Below, one piece after another: positions 4,994 through 5,746 of a stretch of DNA of 5,746 nt; the stretch's first letter is position 1, and each line of letters begins with the position of its first letter. Source of the DNA: Bacteroidales bacterium. GTDB lineage: Bacteria > Bacteroidota > Bacteroidia > Bacteroidales > WCHB1-69. The notes under the pieces were generated by a model. That model was not told the origin of the DNA, did no database searches, and saw only the letters and a program-made list of their open reading frames with translations. Both the position numbers and the translations under genes were made by a program. The stretch lies in contig JAIRTU010000252.1 in the NCBI GenBank assembly GCA_031254735.1, positions 1 to 5,746 on the forward strand, read 5' to 3'.

Positions 4994-5469
4994 CAATAGT
5001 CGGTTCGGTTGTCATTATTTTTCCATGCCAAAAAAGGCTTTTCTGCATCTTCGACAATAAGATTCTCGGTTGTCAAAGCTCTTTTGTCTAAGGGTAAAAT
5101 TATTTCTTTGTAGATAAAATCATCGTCAAAGTCGGCGTTGGCAGCCTGTTTTTTGTCGGCGGCAAACACCAGACGTTTGAAACGTGTCCAATAAATTGCA
5201 CCCAAACACATCGGACAAGGCTCACAGCTTGAATATATAACGCAGTCTTTCAACTGAAAACTGTTCAGTTTGCTGCACGCATCACGAATTGCCGATATTT
5301 CCGCATGAGCCGTAGGGTCGTTCGACAAAGTAACGGTATTCGTTCCTGTTGCGATCACTTTTCCATTCTGCACGATCAGCGCACCAAAAGGACCGCCTTT
5401 GTTCGATTTTACATTTTCAACTGCCAAATCAATCGCCTGCTGCAAGAATTTTTTATCTTCAATATGCAT
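4993..5469 (-). CDS. guaD: guanine deaminase, cytidine deaminase-fold type
   Basis: A zinc hydrolase that deaminates guanine to xanthine and ammonia in purine salvage or catabolism. With the start at ATG 5469 it has 158 residues, near the 156 of the Bacillus subtilis enzyme, which it resembles along its whole length. The zinc and catalytic motifs are TAHAE (His55, Glu57) and SCEPCPMC (Cys85, Cys88). The features that separate GuaD from TadA and other deaminases are also here: GGPFGA (25-30), SNDPTAHAE, AIYWTR with Trp94, DFDDDFIYKEI with Asp116, and a C-terminal tail ending in Tyr158, the counterpart of the swapped tail that closes the neighbouring active site in the B. subtilis dimer. The frame stays open to 5592, but the promoter at 5500-5507 lies within that extension, so the longer start is rejected. 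First gene of the operon with era and recO. Confidence 0.92.
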   Translation of the reverse strand: MHIEDKKFLQQAIDLAVENVKSNKGGPFGALIVQNGKVIATGTNTVTLSNDPTAHAEISAIRDACSKLNSFQLKDCVIYSSCEPCPMCLGAIYWTRFKRLVFAADKKQAANADFDDDFIYKEIILPLDKRALTTENLIVEDAEKPFLAWKNNDNRTDY

Positions 5470-5499
5470 AATTTGTCGGATATTATTATTGTCTTTTTG

Positions 5500-5507
5500 C
5501 AAAGATA
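5500..5507 (-). promoter_or_regulatory. -7 element of the guaD-era-recO promoter
   Basis: On the minus strand the bases read TATCTTTG followed by C, the same -7 box as at the arginine deiminase gene. Transcription would begin around 5492-5495, leaving a leader of about 25 nt before ATG 5469. The -33 area (around 5527-5532) shows only a weak TTAG. No Shine-Dalgarno is visible in the leader, which reads AATAATAATATCC before the start. Confidence 0.65.
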
Positions 5508-5561
5508 CTAAATTAACCCTGTAATTTCTAATGAAATACAAAAATATTTTCCGCACCAAAA

Positions 5562-5610
5562 TTTTTTTTGAGAAAAGTGTCGAGCATATCAAAAAAAAAG
5601 CTACCTTTGC
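5562..5610 (+). promoter_or_regulatory. tRNA-Asn promoter
   Basis: TACCTTTG at 5602-5609, followed by C, is an exact -7 element. Upstream are a run of nine A (5592-5600), GTGTC (5577-5581) at the -33 position and TTTTTTTTGA (5562-5571). The order and spacing of these parts match the tRNA-Leu promoter at 2789-2838 with a 1-nt length difference. It faces away from the guaD promoter; the two -7 boxes are about 95 nt apart. Confidence 0.7.
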
Positions 5611-5612
5611 AT

Positions 5613-5641
5613 TCTCAAAACAACAAGATTGTTTTCGGAGA
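5613..5641 (+). other. leader hairpin before tRNA-Asn
   Basis: AAAACAA (5617-5623) and TTGTTTT (5629-5635) are perfect complements around CAAGA. TCTC (5613-5616) and GAGA (5638-5641) extend the stem past a CG bulge. The stem ends 1 nt before the acceptor stem of the tRNA, within the predicted 5' leader of the precursor. It may help set the RNase P substrate apart from the leader, or it may be chance in AT-rich sequence. Confidence 0.4.
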
Positions 5642-5642
5642 T

Positions 5643-5716
5643 TCCTCCTTAGCTCAGTTGGTTAGAGCATCTGACTGTTAATCAGAGGGTCGCTGGTTCA
5701 AGTCCAGCAGGGGGAG
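5643..5716 (+). tRNA. tRNA-Asn (anticodon GTT)
   Basis: A complete 74-nt cloverleaf. The acceptor arms TCCTCCT (5643-5649) and AGGGGGA (5709-5715) pair with one T-G wobble, with discriminator G at 5716. The D arm starts at GCTC (5652). The anticodon stem TCTGA pairs with TCAGA around CTGTTAA, giving anticodon GTT at 5677-5679, which reads AAC and AAU. The T arm is GCTGG-TTCAAGT-CCAGC. CCA is not encoded (CAA follows), unlike in the tRNA-Leu gene, so the end must be added by the nucleotidyltransferase. No terminator or second tRNA is visible in the last 30 nt of the window. Confidence 0.97.
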
Positions 5717-5746
5717 CAAGATAATCAAGCAGTTATAGTTTTCTAT

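Noticed and set aside
5470..5592. Longer guaD start at 5592 adding 41 residues
   Set aside because: The -7 promoter element at 5500-5507 lies inside it, and the 158-residue version already matches the full family length.

Overview
The window looks like core chromosome of a member of the Bacteroidota, most likely Bacteroidales. Four promoters carry the class-specific -7 element TAnnTTTG, each followed by C. No start codon has a convincing Shine-Dalgarno sequence; starts are preceded by A-rich leaders instead. Aspartate carbamoyltransferase is encoded as separate catalytic and regulatory chains, as is usual in this phylum. I see no phage, IS, plasmid or CRISPR signature. The species cannot be named from the sequence alone.

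Left part (69-2774, + strand): a promoter at 69-99 drives an arginine deiminase gene (arcA-type, start corrected to ATG 123), followed after 51 nt by pyrB and after a further 21 nt by pyrI. No terminator or good promoter separates the three, so they are probably one transcript. Arginine deiminase makes citrulline and ammonia. PyrB/PyrI commit carbamoyl phosphate and aspartate to pyrimidine synthesis under nucleotide control. The neighbourhood suggests a link between arginine breakdown and pyrimidine supply, although the enzyme that would connect them (a catabolic carbamoyltransferase) is not in the window.

Middle part (2789-3383): a tRNA-Leu(GAG) gene with its own promoter and encoded CCA, then a strong hairpin terminator. 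After it comes a roughly 400-nt gene-free spacer packed with short perfect or near-perfect palindromes. Three of them are 17-nt units of 7-bp arms around a 3-nt loop. Two of those are diverged copies of one sequence with a compensated base-pair change. The spacer lies between converging transcription units and resembles a mosaic of REP-like units. It is the most unusual part of the window.

Right part (3384-5716): on the minus strand a tight operon, guanine deaminase (guaD-type) - era - recO, with a TGATG stop/start overlap and a 2-nt gap, from a promoter at 5500-5507. It combines purine salvage or catabolism, 16S rRNA/30S maturation and recombinational repair. Divergently, on the + strand, a tRNA-Asn(GTT) gene has a promoter whose layout over about 50 nt closely matches that of the tRNA-Leu gene.
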